A stretch of 64,000 bases of DNA from Pseudoxanthomonas sp. GM95 (GCF_900109775.1 NZ_FOAX01000002.1:62001-126000), one strand, 5' to 3'. Shown: positions 27,739 to 37,049, counted from the stretch's first letter. Notes: generated from the letters alone by a model not told the origin. A program made the numbers and translations.

Positions 27739-28598
27739 AACGCAGCGAAGCCGGTCGTCCCAACACAAGCGCCGCAGCGCCGGGCGCGCTGGCGCAGCGG
27801 TTCGGGCGCCTGGCGATCGCCAGCCTGCACGCGGAGCTGGCACTGGCGCACAAGCCAGGCCTAGTGACGCCGACCGATCGCGGCAGCCATGACGACATGG
27901 ACGCCGGCACGTTCTGGCGCAGCCTGGCCGCGCTGCGTGGCTACTTCGTGGCGATTGCGCAGGCCGGCATCGAGGGTGCGGGCTTCGACACCCTGCGGCG
28001 GCTCGGCCTGCATGCCGAGGACGCGATGCTGGGCGCGACCGGCGGCATCAACACCCATCGTGGCGCGATCTTCAGCCTGGGCCTGCTCACCGCACAGGCG
28101 GCGCAGCTGCGCGCGCAAGGCGCCGTGGCCTCGGGCGTGCAAGTCTGCGCCGGTGTAAGCCAATGGCGCGACGTCCTGCTGGACGCGCCGCTGGACCCGA
28201 CCAGTCACGGCCAGCGCATGCGTCGCGCGCATGGCGTGGCAGGCGTGCGCGAACAGGCCGCCGATGGCTTCCCGCTGCTGCGCGAGATCGCACTGCCCGC
28301 GCTGCAGGCGGCGCTGGATGCCGGGCTGGTGGAAGACGCGGCGCACACGCACACGCTGCTGTCGCTGATCGCGGCGGTGGACGATCTCAACCTGCTGCAT
28401 CGCGGAGGCATCGACGGCCTGCGCTTTGCCCAGCAGCAGGCGCGCACATTCCTGGCGCGCGGCGGCGTCTGGCAGGACGATTGGCGCGCGCAGATCGCCA
28501 TCCTTTCGCGCGCCTTCGTCGCGCGCCGGCTCAGCCCCGGTGGCAGTGCGGACCTGCTGGCCTGCGCGATCTTCCTGCAGCGGCAGGCGCGCACATGA
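27735..28598 (+). CDS. mdcB: Triphosphoribosyl-dephospho-CoA synthase
   Basis: A 287-residue CitG/MdcB-family protein that condenses ATP and dephospho-CoA to the prosthetic-group precursor. The N-terminal segment ALAHKPGLVTPTDRGSHDDMDAGTF and the GINTHRGAIFSLGLL motif with the conserved His are diagnostic, with later DLNLLHRGG. In Klebsiella mdcB is second in the operon; here it lies between mdcG and mdcH, an order seen in Xanthomonads. Both ends overlap neighbours by four bases (ATGA with mdcG and with mdcH). Confidence 0.95.
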   Translation: MKRSEAGRPNTSAAAPGALAQRFGRLAIASLHAELALAHKPGLVTPTDRGSHDDMDAGTFWRSLAALRGYFVAIAQAGIEGAGFDTLRRLGLHAEDAMLGATGGINTHRGAIFSLGLLTAQAAQLRAQGAVASGVQVCAGVSQWRDVLLDAPLDPTSHGQRMRRAHGVAGVREQAADGFPLLREIALPALQAALDAGLVEDAAHTHTLLSLIAAVDDLNLLHRGGIDGLRFAQQQARTFLARGGVWQDDWRAQIAILSRAFVARRLSPGGSADLLACAIFLQRQART

Positions 28599-29515
28599 GC
28601 CTGGCGCTGCTATGCCCGGGGCAGGGCGGCCAGCATCCGGCGATGTTCGACCGGGTGTTGGACAACGCCGAAGTCGCGCCGCTGTTGCAGCAGGCCGAAG
28701 CCGTGCTCGGCGCGGCGCCACAGGACCTGGCGGCCAATGACGCGCGCTTCGACAACCGCCGTGCCCAGCCCCTGGTCTGCGCCGGCACGCTGGCCCATTG
28801 GCTGGCGCTGCGTGAGCAGTTGCCAGCGCCGACGTTGGTGCTCGGCTACAGCGTGGGTGAACTCGCAGCACATGCAGTCGCCGGCAGCATATCGACCGAT
28901 GCGTGTCTTGCACTGGCGGCCACGCGCGCCAGCGTGATGGATGCCGCCAGTCCTGCCGACAGTGGCCTGATGGCGGTGACCGGCCTGGTCCGCAGCGACA
29001 TCGATTGTTTGTGCGAGCAGTTTGAGACTTGCGTGGCGATCGCCAATGGCGAAGACCATGTGGTGCTGGGCGGGCGGCGCCGCGCATTGATGCAGCTGGC
29101 CGAGGCTGCAACCGCGCAGGGCGCGCGTTGCACGCTGCTGCCGGTCAGCGTGCCGGCGCATACGCCCGCCCTGCAGGCTGCGACGGACAACTTCGTCCAG
29201 GCGCTGCGTGCTGCATCGGTTCGCGCGCCCGGCATCACGGTGCTGGCCGGCGTGGACGGCAGCCCGGTGCGGACAGCGGAGGGTGTGATCGACACCCTGG
29301 CCGCACAGATCTCGCGTAGCGTCGAATGGTCGGCGGTGATGGAGCAGGCCGTGGAGCGCGGTGCACGCGTGTTCCTGGAACTTGGTCCGGGCAGCGCGCT
29401 GTCGCGCATGCTGCGCGAGGCCTATCCGGAATGCGAAGCGCGATCGGTCGAGGAGTTCAGGAGTCTGGAGGGCGCGGCCGCCTGGGTAGCGGCGGCACAG
29501 GAGCGGTTGCAGTGA
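28595..29515 (+). CDS. mdcH: Malonyl-CoA:ACP transacylase of malonate decarboxylase
   Basis: A 306-residue FabD-like transacylase that primes MdcC with a malonyl group. It has LCPGQGGQHPAMFD at the N-terminus, the nucleophile Ser86 in LGYSVGELAAH, and the catalytic His189 in SVPAHTPAL. It starts at 28595, overlapping mdcB by four bases; the long in-frame extension covering mdcB is spurious. This is the last enzyme gene; madL follows after 79 bases, enough for separate translation but probably not a separate promoter. Confidence 0.95.
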   Translation: MSLALLCPGQGGQHPAMFDRVLDNAEVAPLLQQAEAVLGAAPQDLAANDARFDNRRAQPLVCAGTLAHWLALREQLPAPTLVLGYSVGELAAHAVAGSISTDACLALAATRASVMDAASPADSGLMAVTGLVRSDIDCLCEQFETCVAIANGEDHVVLGGRRRALMQLAEAATAQGARCTLLPVSVPAHTPALQAATDNFVQALRAASVRAPGITVLAGVDGSPVRTAEGVIDTLAAQISRSVEWSAVMEQAVERGARVFLELGPGSALSRMLREAYPECEARSVEEFRSLEGAAAWVAAAQERLQ

Positions 29516-29594
29516 AGTAAGGCGGTTCTTTCGTTTCCACACCTGCGGCGCCGCCCGGTACAGCCACCGGCGCGCCCACCCTGGGAGGGGTTTC

Positions 29595-29990
29595 ATGGTC
29601 ATCTATGGTGTTGCGTTGCTGGCGATCTGCACGATCATCGGCTTGTTCATTGGCGAACTGCTGGGCATCAGCATTGGCGTGCAGGCCAATGTCGGCGGCG
29701 TGGGCTTCGGCATCGTGCTGCTGATCGCGGTGTCCACGTGGCTGCACAAGCGCGGCAAGACGCCGCTGACCGACTACGGCGTCAATTTCTGGAACGCCAT
29801 CTACATCCCGATCGTGGTGGCCATGGCCGCCCAGCAGAACGTGCTGGCCGCGCTGAAGGGTGGCCCGGCCGCGATCCTGGCCGGGGTGCTGGCGACGGCC
29901 GCGTGCGGGGCCTTGATCCCGGTCTTCAACAAGCTGCGCAAGACGCCGATCGAACCGCTGCCGCCGATCAAGGAAGGAGAGCTGCCATGA
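29595..29990 (+). CDS. madL: Malonate transporter subunit MadL
   Basis: A 131-residue membrane protein with about four helices, starting MVIYGVALLAICTIIGLFIGEL. Together with MadM it forms a sodium-dependent malonate carrier first described in Malonomonas rubra. The motif GVQANVGGVGFGIVLLI and the TDYGVNFWNAIYIPIVVAMAAQQNV segment are characteristic. A strong GGGAGGGG ribosome-binding site at 29583-29590 precedes the ATG; that sequence is complementary to the C-rich loops of the putative sRNA elsewhere in the window. The stop codon overlaps the start of madM. Confidence 0.94.
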   Translation: MVIYGVALLAICTIIGLFIGELLGISIGVQANVGGVGFGIVLLIAVSTWLHKRGKTPLTDYGVNFWNAIYIPIVVAMAAQQNVLAALKGGPAAILAGVLATAACGALIPVFNKLRKTPIEPLPPIKEGELP

Positions 29991-30757
29991 TCGCCGAGAC
30001 CTTCATGAAAGTGATCGACAAGAACAGCCTGCTGGCCGGCTTTGCGATCATCGGCGCGATCATGTTGATCGCCCAGTTGGTGTCGCGTTACCTCACCGGC
30101 GGGCGCGTGCATGCCTCGGCGATCGCGATCTTCTTCGGCCTGGTGCTGGCCTGGTTCGGCGGCCTGCACACCGGGGGCTCCAAGGGGCTGGCCGACGTGC
30201 CGCTGTTCGCCGGCGTGGCGGTGATGGGCGGCGCGATGTTGCGCGATTTCGCGATCATCGCCACGGCGTTCGGCGTGGACGTGCGCCAGCTCAAGGGCGC
30301 AGGCCTGGCCGGGGTGATCTCGCTGCTGCTGGGCGTGCTGGTGAGCTTCATCGTCGGTGCCGCGATTGCCTATGCGTTCGGCTACACCGATGCGGTCAGC
30401 ATGACCACCATCGGTGCGGGCGCGGCGACCTACATCGTCGGGCCGGTGACCGGCGCGGCGATCGGCGCCAGCTCGGATGTGATGGCGCTGAGCATCGCCG
30501 CGGGCCTGATCAAGTCGATCCTGGTGATGGTGGGCACGCCGTTCGTGGCCAAGTGGATCCAGCTCAACAACGCGCAGACGGCGATCGTCTACGGCGGACT
30601 GATGGGCACCACCAGCGGCGTCGCCGGCGGCCTGGCCGCGACCGACGCGCGCCTGGTGCCATACGGTGCGATGACGGCGACGTTCTACACCGGCCTGGGC
30701 TGCCTGCTGTGTCCTTCGGTGTTGTTCCTGGCCACGCGCGCGGTGATGGGCGGCTAG
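29987..30757 (+). CDS. madM: Malonate transporter subunit MadM
   Basis: A 256-residue integral membrane protein with about nine helices, starting MIAETFMKVIDKNSLLAGFAI. Conserved glycine-rich carriers such as GAGAATYIVGPVTGAAIGASS and YGGLMGTTSGVAGGLAATD are typical. It works with MadL as the two-component malonate:sodium importer feeding the decarboxylase encoded upstream. AAGGAGAG precedes the ATG, which overlaps the madL stop (ATGA). A strong palindromic terminator follows directly. Confidence 0.95.
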   Translation: MIAETFMKVIDKNSLLAGFAIIGAIMLIAQLVSRYLTGGRVHASAIAIFFGLVLAWFGGLHTGGSKGLADVPLFAGVAVMGGAMLRDFAIIATAFGVDVRQLKGAGLAGVISLLLGVLVSFIVGAAIAYAFGYTDAVSMTTIGAGAATYIVGPVTGAAIGASSDVMALSIAAGLIKSILVMVGTPFVAKWIQLNNAQTAIVYGGLMGTTSGVAGGLAATDARLVPYGAMTATFYTGLGCLLCPSVLFLATRAVMGG

Positions 30758-30774
30758 CTCGCGCTAGCTTCCGC

Positions 30775-30810
30775 AAACAACGGCCCGCCTGCGATGGCGG
30801 GCCGTTGTTT
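30775..30810. terminator. Bidirectional terminator of the malonate operon
   Basis: A perfect 15-base inverted repeat (30775-30789 with 30796-30810) with a 6-base loop. The outer pairs are AAA/TTT, so either strand ends in a short T run. It separates the convergent madM and GntR regulator genes. Confidence 0.85.
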
Positions 30811-30820
30811 CATGGGGCGA

Positions 30821-31540
30821 TCAGTGCGCGCCCGAGCGCGGCAGCGGGGCGGGCACGTTGAGCTTGCCGCCGGCGGCGATGTACTTGGCCAGCGCCTCGC
30901 CCTGGCTGAGCAGATGGCGGTTCATGGTGCGCTCGGCCTCGGCCGCATCGCCGGTGCGGAAACAGGCCATCAGCTCGCGGTGTTCGCCCAGCGACATCGC
31001 CATGCGGCCCGGCGTGAGCAGCTGGCGGCCACGGTGCATCTTGAGGATGCGGTGCAGGTCGTGGGTGACGCGGATCAGCCACGGGTTGCCGGCGTGTTCC
31101 TGCACGGCCTCGTGGATGAGGTAGTTGTTGCGGTAGAACTCGGCCATGTCGCCGCGCTCGGCGGCCGCTTCCATCGCCGCATGCAGTGATTCCAGCCGGG
31201 CCAGGCCATCGGTGTCGATCTTGCGCACTGCCTCGAACGCACAGCGGCCTTCCAGCATCGCCATGATCGGGAAAAGCTCGTTGAGGTCTTCCAGGGTCAG
31301 GCGCGTCACCCGCGCGCCGCGGCCGGGCTCGATCTGGACCAGGCCTTCGGCCGCCAGCAGCTTGAGGCTTTCGCGCAGCGGCGTGCGGCTGATGCCCAGT
31401 TCCTGGGCCAGGGCCGGCTCGTCGATCCAGTCGCCCGGCGGCAGCACGTAGTCGTAGATCTTCTGGCGCAGGGTGTCGGCCACTTCCTCGTACATCGGGG
31501 CGCGCCGGCGGGAGCTGGACTTGTCGGGCGTCAGGGTCAT
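30821..31540 (-). CDS. GntR-family (FadR subgroup) regulator, probable malonate operon regulator
   Basis: A 239-residue regulator starting MTLTPDKSSSRRRAPMYEEV. The N-terminal winged helix is classic GntR (ADTLRQKIYDYVLPPGDWID, EPALAQELGISRTPLRESLKLLAAEGLV), followed by an all-helical FCD ligand-binding domain with metal-site histidines (NNYLIHEAV, LGEHRELM, NRHL). Its position at the end of the mdc-mad operon, convergent to it, fits the MdcY-type repressor relieved by malonate. A 26-residue in-frame extension contains CPVCDARCP but lacks a ribosome-binding site and is not favoured. The likely operator is the AT-rich repeat at 23475-23499. Confidence 0.9.
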   Translation of the reverse strand: MTLTPDKSSSRRRAPMYEEVADTLRQKIYDYVLPPGDWIDEPALAQELGISRTPLRESLKLLAAEGLVQIEPGRGARVTRLTLEDLNELFPIMAMLEGRCAFEAVRKIDTDGLARLESLHAAMEAAAERGDMAEFYRNNYLIHEAVQEHAGNPWLIRVTHDLHRILKMHRGRQLLTPGRMAMSLGEHRELMACFRTGDAAEAERTMNRHLLSQGEALAKYIAAGGKLNVPAPLPRSGAH

Positions 31541-31732
31541 GGACGGGCAGCGGGCATCGCACACAGGGCAGACGCCCATCTTAAGCCCTGGCGGCAGGCG
31601 CGCCGCGTGCGCGGCCACCTTCCATCAACGTCTCCAGTCGCATAATGGCGGCCTTGCGCACCGTGCCGGCTTGCCCGGCCGCGCCGGCGCCCCCAGATTG
31701 ACCGCCAGCCCCACGTTTCGGAGTGTTTCCCC

Positions 31733-33754
31733 ATGAATCCGCTGCTCGATTTTTCCGGCCTGCCCCAGTTCGACGCCATCCGCCCCGAGCACGTCGGCCC
31801 GGCCATCGAGGCCCTGCTGGCCGATGCCGAAGCCGCGGTGAAGCAGGCCGAAACCGTCACCCCGGTGACCTGGGACAGCTTCGTGGTGCCGCTGGACGAT
31901 GCGACCGAAAAGCTCTGGCGCGCCTGGGGCCAGGTGAACCACCTGCAGGGCGTGGTCAATTCGCCGGAACTGCGCAAGGCCTACAACGACAACCTGCCCA
32001 AGGTGACGCGCTTCGGCAGCGCGCTGGGGCAGAACCTGGCGCTGTTCTCTCAGTACCGCGCCCTGGCTGAAGCGACCGATCTGGCCGCGCTGGACACCGC
32101 GCGCGCCAAGACCCTGGACAACGCGCTGCGCGATTTCCGCCTCGGCGGCGCCGAGCTGCCGGACGAACAGAAGGCGCGCTTTGCCGCCGTGCGCGAGGAA
32201 CTGGCCAGCCTGTCGGCCAAGTTCTCCGAGAACGTGCTCGATGCCACCGACGAATACGAGTTCTGGATCAAGGACAAGCAGCATCTGTCCGGCCTGCCGG
32301 CCGATGTGATCGCCGCCTGTCGCGCCGCGGCCAAGGCCGAGGGCGAGCCGGGCTGGAAGTTCACCTTGCAGATGCCGTGCTACCTGCCGGTGCTGACCTA
32401 CGCCGACGATCGCCCGCTGCGCGAAACGCTGTACCAGGCCTACGCGGTGCGTGCGTCCGAAGCCGGCGATGAAAAGCTGGACAACTCGCCGCTGATCACC
32501 CAGATCCTGGCGCTGCGCGCCGAGCTGGCGCAGCTGCTGGGTTTCGCGTCGTACGGCGAGTATTCGCTGGCGACCAAGATGGCGCAGAGCCCGGCCGAAG
32601 TGCTGGGCTTCCTGCGCGACCTGGCCACGCGCGCGCTGCCGCACGCCAGGCAGGATCGCGCCGAGCTGGAAGCCTTCGCCCGGGATGAGCTGGGCCTGGA
32701 CACGGTCGAGCCGTGGGACGTGGCCTACGTGGGCGAAAAGCTCAAGCAGGCGCGCTACAGCTTCTCGGCGCAGGAGGTGAAGCAGTACTTCACCGAGGAC
32801 GCGGTGCTGGGCGGCCTGTTCGGCGTGATCAAGTCGCTGTACGGCGTGGATGTGGTCGCCGACAGCGCGCCGGTGTGGCATCCGGATGTGCGCTTCTATC
32901 GCCTGCAGAACGCCGATGGCGCGCTGGTGGGCCAGTTCTATTTGGATCTCTATGCGCGCGAAGGCAAGCGCGGTGGCGCGTGGATGGACGATTGCCGCAA
33001 CCGCCGTCATCGCGCCGATGGCGAGCAGACCCCGCTGGTCTATCTGGTGTGCAACTTCGGCAAGGGCGTGGACGGCACGCCGGCCACGTTCACCCATAGC
33101 GATGTCACCACGCTGTTCCACGAAATGGGCCACGGCCTGCACCAGCTACTGACCGAAGTCGGCGAGCTGTCGGTCGCCGGCATCAACGGCGTGGAATGGG
33201 ATGCGGTCGAGCTGCCGAGCCAGTTCATGGAGAACTTCTGCTGGGAGTGGGCGCGCGTGCAGGGCATGACCCGGCACGTGGAGACCGGCGAGCCGCTGCC
33301 GCGCGCGCTGTTCGACAAGATGATCGCGGCCAAGAATTTCCAGAGCGGCATGCAGACCGTGCACCAGCTGGAGTTCGCGCTGTTCGACATGGAGCTGCAC
33401 AGCGGCTTCGACCCGGCGCAGGACTCGGTGCTGGCGCTGCTGGAACGCGTGCGCGACGAAGTGGCGGTGAACCGTCCGCCGGCGTGGCACCGTTTCCCGC
33501 ACAGTTTCAGCCACATCTTCGCCGGCGGCTATGGCGCGGGTTATTACAGCTATAAGTGGGCCGAGGTGCTCAGCGCCGATGCCTATGCCGCGTTCGAGGA
33601 AGCGCCGGATCAACTGGCGGAAACCGGCGCGCGTTTCCGCGCCGAGATCCTCTCGCGCGGTGGCAGCCGCAGCGCGCTGGAGAACTTCACCGCCTTCCGC
33701 GGTCGCGAGCCGAACATCGACGCGCTGCTGCGGCATCACGGCATGGCGGCGTGA
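31733..33754 (+). CDS. prlC: M3-family metallopeptidase, oligopeptidase A-like
   Basis: A 673-residue soluble zinc oligopeptidase of the thimet oligopeptidase group. The zinc motif is HEMGHGLH at His463-His467, with the third ligand Glu in a downstream NGVEWDAVELPSQF segment, and the substrate loop GYGAGYYSYKWAEVLSADA is conserved. Length and the N-terminal MNPLLDFSGLPQFDAI match bacterial oligopeptidase A (PrlC/OpdA), which degrades signal peptides and small peptides in the cytosol. Dcp is the alternative, but sequence spacing favours PrlC. The gene is divergent from the GntR regulator. Confidence 0.93.
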   Translation: MNPLLDFSGLPQFDAIRPEHVGPAIEALLADAEAAVKQAETVTPVTWDSFVVPLDDATEKLWRAWGQVNHLQGVVNSPELRKAYNDNLPKVTRFGSALGQNLALFSQYRALAEATDLAALDTARAKTLDNALRDFRLGGAELPDEQKARFAAVREELASLSAKFSENVLDATDEYEFWIKDKQHLSGLPADVIAACRAAAKAEGEPGWKFTLQMPCYLPVLTYADDRPLRETLYQAYAVRASEAGDEKLDNSPLITQILALRAELAQLLGFASYGEYSLATKMAQSPAEVLGFLRDLATRALPHARQDRAELEAFARDELGLDTVEPWDVAYVGEKLKQARYSFSAQEVKQYFTEDAVLGGLFGVIKSLYGVDVVADSAPVWHPDVRFYRLQNADGALVGQFYLDLYAREGKRGGAWMDDCRNRRHRADGEQTPLVYLVCNFGKGVDGTPATFTHSDVTTLFHEMGHGLHQLLTEVGELSVAGINGVEWDAVELPSQFMENFCWEWARVQGMTRHVETGEPLPRALFDKMIAAKNFQSGMQTVHQLEFALFDMELHSGFDPAQDSVLALLERVRDEVAVNRPPAWHRFPHSFSHIFAGGYGAGYYSYKWAEVLSADAYAAFEEAPDQLAETGARFRAEILSRGGSRSALENFTAFRGREPNIDALLRHHGMAA

Positions 33755-33779
33755 TCCAGGCAATGTGCTGATGTTTCTG

Positions 33780-33847
33780 GTGGGAGCTGCATCAGCAACG
33801 ATCGAGCTTTCCTGAGAACGCTCCATCGCCACTGAAGCGGCTCCCAC
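33780..33847. repeat. REP-like inverted repeat pair
   Basis: Two copies of a unit beginning GTGGGAGC (33780-33787 and, inverted, 33840-33847) lie head to head about 68 bases across. Inner segments also pair imperfectly (GCATCAG with CTGAAGC, CGATCGAGC with GCTCCATCG). This is the degenerate doublet form of the GTGGGAGC-type extragenic palindromes common in Xanthomonads and Pseudomonads. It lies between the M3 peptidase and hemolysin III genes and may act in mRNA 3'-end protection. Confidence 0.75.
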
Positions 33848-33935
33848 ATGCTGCGTGCCTTCGCATTGGCACGCCGATGTCGGGCGACGTCAGCGCGTAT
33901 GCTGTCCGTCCCCCATTGTTGTATCGATCACGCCT

Positions 33936-34595
33936 GTGCCTGCGTCTCCCGTTACCGCGCCCCACTACCAGACGCCCACTGCCCGCCGCGCCGACCTGAT
34001 CGTGCATGTCGCCGGCCTTGCGCTGGCCGTCGTCGGTGGGGCGTTGCTGATCTGGCGGGCGGTGACCAACGAGGCATTGCTGGTAGCGACCTGCGTCTAT
34101 GCGCTGGGCTTGCTGACGATGTTCGCGTGTTCGGCCGCGTACAACTTCGCCACGCCGGCACGCCAGCCGTTGCTGCGCAAGCTGGACCACGCCGGCATCT
34201 TCGTGATGATCGCCGGCACCTACACGCCGCTGCTGGTTCTGGGCCTGTCCGGTGCGTGGGTCTGGTCGATGACGCTGGGCGTCTGGGCGGTGGCCCTGTT
34301 TGGTGTGTTCGGCAAGCTGTTCCTGCCCGGCGTGGGCAAGGGGTTCTGGGTGGCGATCTACCTGCTGCTGGGCTGGGCCTCGGTGATTGCGATCAAGCCG
34401 CTGATGGCGGGCCTGGATAGCACGGTGCTGTGGCTGATCGCGGCCGGCGGCCTGATCTACACCGTCGGCGTCGGCTTCTACGTGCGCAAGTCGATGGTCT
34501 ACAACCGCGCGCTATGGCACGCGCATGTGCTGGGCGGCGCACTCGCGCACTGGGCCGCGATCTGGCTGTGCCTGCGGCCGCTGCCGGCGGCCTGA
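33936..34595 (+). CDS. Hemolysin III family (PAQR-like) membrane protein
   Basis: A protein of about 219 residues with seven hydrophobic helices. Diagnostic are SAAYNFATP, the metal-site KLDHAGIFVMIAGTYTP, and the C-terminal HAHVLGGALAHWAAI with two His. These histidines and an Asp form the zinc site of the PAQR/HlyIII (YqfA, TrhA) family, involved in membrane-lipid homeostasis rather than true haemolysis. The start is uncertain: GTG at 33936 gives MPASPVTAPHYQTP; the ATG at 33855 would add 27 unlikely residues and would lie in intergenic sequence near the repeat. Confidence 0.88.
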   Translation: MPASPVTAPHYQTPTARRADLIVHVAGLALAVVGGALLIWRAVTNEALLVATCVYALGLLTMFACSAAYNFATPARQPLLRKLDHAGIFVMIAGTYTPLLVLGLSGAWVWSMTLGVWAVALFGVFGKLFLPGVGKGFWVAIYLLLGWASVIAIKPLMAGLDSTVLWLIAAGGLIYTVGVGFYVRKSMVYNRALWHAHVLGGALAHWAAIWLCLRPLPAA

Positions 34596-34944
34596 GCGAC
34601 GTCTAAAGTTTTTAGATTTGCGCACGCCGATCGCGCGTGCATTCCCTGATGTGACGCCTCGCATGCTGCGCCCTGCGTGCTGCCGTTCCGTGCCTGAGAA
34701 TCAAGCGGCAGACTTGCCGCGCGTGATCGTGCAGTGCGACTTGCCTTCGACGATGGACGCATGGAATGATCCGACGCATTCGTCGTATTGTCATACATTA
34801 AGCGTGGCCGCGGATGCGCGCCGCGCGCGCTCGATGCACGTCCTGCGTGTGGTGCCGTTGGCCGCAGGCAGGCGTAGACGCTCTCCGCTCACCGTGCCCT
34901 TCGCGCCCCCGCGCCCGCACGCCAAAAAGAAGGACCTGCGCACC
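34596..34944. other. Intergenic region upstream of the GH2 gene, with AT-rich inverted repeats
   Basis: No gene is visible. At 34602-34616 there is a perfect TCTAAA-GTT-TTTAGA repeat, seven bases after the hemolysin III stop. At 34788-34798 TTGTCATACAT matches six of seven fixed positions of the FadR-type GntR consensus TnGTnnnACnA. The latter lies about 150 bases before the GH2 gene and could be an operator. Confidence 0.4.
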
Positions 34945-36936
34945 ATGAAGACCCCGGCTGTCCGCGCCTGCCTCGCCGTTGCAGCCTTGCTGTCGCTCAC
35001 GCTGTCCAGCGCTCACGCGCAGGAGGCCGCCGCGCCCAAGGATGACCATGTCTACACCAGCGACCTGATCACGCGCTGGGGCAAGACGGTGACGCCGGAC
35101 AACGCCTGGCGCAGCTATCCGCGCCCGCAGATGAAGCGCGCGCAATGGCAGAACCTCAACGGCCAGTGGGATTACGCGATCCGGCCCAAGACCCAGGGCC
35201 AGCCGACCAGCATGGACGGCAAGATCCTGGTGCCGTTCGCCGTCGAATCGCGCCTGTCGGGTGTCGCGCGCAAGGTCACGCCGGAAGACCGCATCTGGTA
35301 TCGCCGCAGCTTCCAGATCCCCGCCGACTGGGCCGGCCAGCGCGTTCTGTTGAACTTCGGTGCGGTGGATTTTGAGGCGCACGTGCTGGTCAACGGCGGC
35401 GTGGTTGGCTCGCATCGCGGTGGCTCGGATACGTTCTTCTTCGACATCACCGATTACCTGAAAGCCGGCGACAACGAGCTGGTCGTGCAGGTCACCGATC
35501 CGACCTCCGAGGGCGCACAGCCTCGCGGCAAGCAGCAGCTGGACCCCAAGAGCATCTGGTACACGCCGGTCAGCGGCATCTGGCAGACCGTGTGGCTGGA
35601 GCCTGTGCCCAAGCTGCATATCGAGAACGTCAACGTCACGCCGGACATCGATGCCGACGTGCTCAACGTCGATGTCGCGCTCAACCACAGCGCCAGCGAT
35701 GCCGATGCCGTGCGCATCACCGCCAAGGCGGGCGGCAAGGTGGTGTCCTCGAAGATCGTGCGCGCCAACCGGCGCACCCAGCTGCCGATTCCCGATGCCA
35801 AACTCTGGTCGCCGACCACGCCGTATCTCTACGACCTGGATGTCGAACTGGTGCAGGTCACCGAGCCATTCGACCAGCAGGATGCGTCGCAGCATCGGCC
35901 CAACGGTCGGCGCGATGACACGCTGCTGACCGAAGTCGAGGCGCAGGCGTACGCCAAGGCCAAGGTGGTCGGCAAGCCGGTGGATACCGTGCGCAGCTAC
36001 TTCGCCATGCGCAAGAGTTCACTCGGACGTGGGCCGATTCCGGGCCAGCCGGCGCTGCTGCTCAACAACCAGCCGCTGTTCCAGAACGGCACGCTGGACC
36101 AGGGCTGGTGGCCCGATGGCCTGCTCACGCCGCCGTCGGAGGATGCCATCGCCTTTGAACTGGATTTCCTCAAGAAATCCGGCTTCAACATGCTGCGCAA
36201 ACACATCAAGGTCGAGCCTGCGCAGTACTACTACCTGGCCGACAAGATGGGCATCCTGATCTGGCAGGACATGCCCTCGGGCGAAGAGGAAGACAGCCTG
36301 GATCAGTTCGTGCGGCAGGCGTCCAACGATGAAGTGCTGTTCCCCACGCGCGTGAGCGATGAGTTCGAATACGAGCTGCTGCGCATGATCAGCGACCTGC
36401 GCAACCATCCGTCCATCGTCACCTGGGTGGTCAACAACGAAGGCTGGGGCCAGTACGCCTCCACGCGCCTGGCCAAGGCGGTCAAGGCGCTGGACCCGAG
36501 CCGGGTGGTCAACAAGGTCAGCGGCTGGCTCGATACCGGCGATGCGGGCTCGGACATCTTCGACATCCACACCTACGAGGACGTGCCGCATGTGCCGACG
36601 CGGCAGACCCAACGCGCCATCGTGATCGGTGAATACGGCGGCATCGGCCTGCCGGTGGAAGGCCATCTGTGGTTTCCGGCCAACCGCAACTGGGGTTACC
36701 AGACCGCCAAGGACCCGGCCGATTACCTGCAACGCTACCAGCGCAAGTTCAGCGAGATCGTCCGCCAGGCGCGCGAGGTGGGCCTGAGTGCGTCGGTGTA
36801 CACGCAGACCACCGACGTGGAAGGCGAGATCAACGGCCTGCTCACCTATGACCGCGAGCAGAGCAAGATCCCGACGGCGGACTTCGCCAAGGTGCATGCG
36901 CCACTGGTCCAGGCGGCGCCGGCCGGGGGCAAGTAA
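34945..36936 (+). CDS. Exported glycoside hydrolase family 2 protein
   Basis: A 663-residue protein with a Sec signal peptide (MKTPAVRACLAVAALLSLTL, cleavage near AHAQE). The beta-sandwich N-terminal domain (about 55-220) contains IWYRRSFQIPADWAGQRVLL and FFFDITDYLKAGDNEL; an immunoglobulin-like domain and a TIM barrel follow. In the barrel the acid/base is Glu499 in VVNNEGWGQY and the nucleophile Glu563 in IVIGEYGGIG, so it should be active. Members of this periplasmic branch act as beta-galactosidase, glucuronidase or mannosidase; the substrate cannot be set from sequence. The real start follows AAGGACC; the 140-residue in-frame extension is intergenic. Confidence 0.9.
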   Translation: MKTPAVRACLAVAALLSLTLSSAHAQEAAAPKDDHVYTSDLITRWGKTVTPDNAWRSYPRPQMKRAQWQNLNGQWDYAIRPKTQGQPTSMDGKILVPFAVESRLSGVARKVTPEDRIWYRRSFQIPADWAGQRVLLNFGAVDFEAHVLVNGGVVGSHRGGSDTFFFDITDYLKAGDNELVVQVTDPTSEGAQPRGKQQLDPKSIWYTPVSGIWQTVWLEPVPKLHIENVNVTPDIDADVLNVDVALNHSASDADAVRITAKAGGKVVSSKIVRANRRTQLPIPDAKLWSPTTPYLYDLDVELVQVTEPFDQQDASQHRPNGRRDDTLLTEVEAQAYAKAKVVGKPVDTVRSYFAMRKSSLGRGPIPGQPALLLNNQPLFQNGTLDQGWWPDGLLTPPSEDAIAFELDFLKKSGFNMLRKHIKVEPAQYYYLADKMGILIWQDMPSGEEEDSLDQFVRQASNDEVLFPTRVSDEFEYELLRMISDLRNHPSIVTWVVNNEGWGQYASTRLAKAVKALDPSRVVNKVSGWLDTGDAGSDIFDIHTYEDVPHVPTRQTQRAIVIGEYGGIGLPVEGHLWFPANRNWGYQTAKDPADYLQRYQRKFSEIVRQAREVGLSASVYTQTTDVEGEINGLLTYDREQSKIPTADFAKVHAPLVQAAPAGGK

Positions 36937-37049
36937 GCCAGTCCGCGTGATGGCGTCGCCATCTTGGCGGCGCGATCGATGCCATCGCGGCGTGGCAGCA
37001 AGGCCCGCCGCGCGGCTGCGCTAAGCTCCGCTCCCGGAGGACGCAGCGC

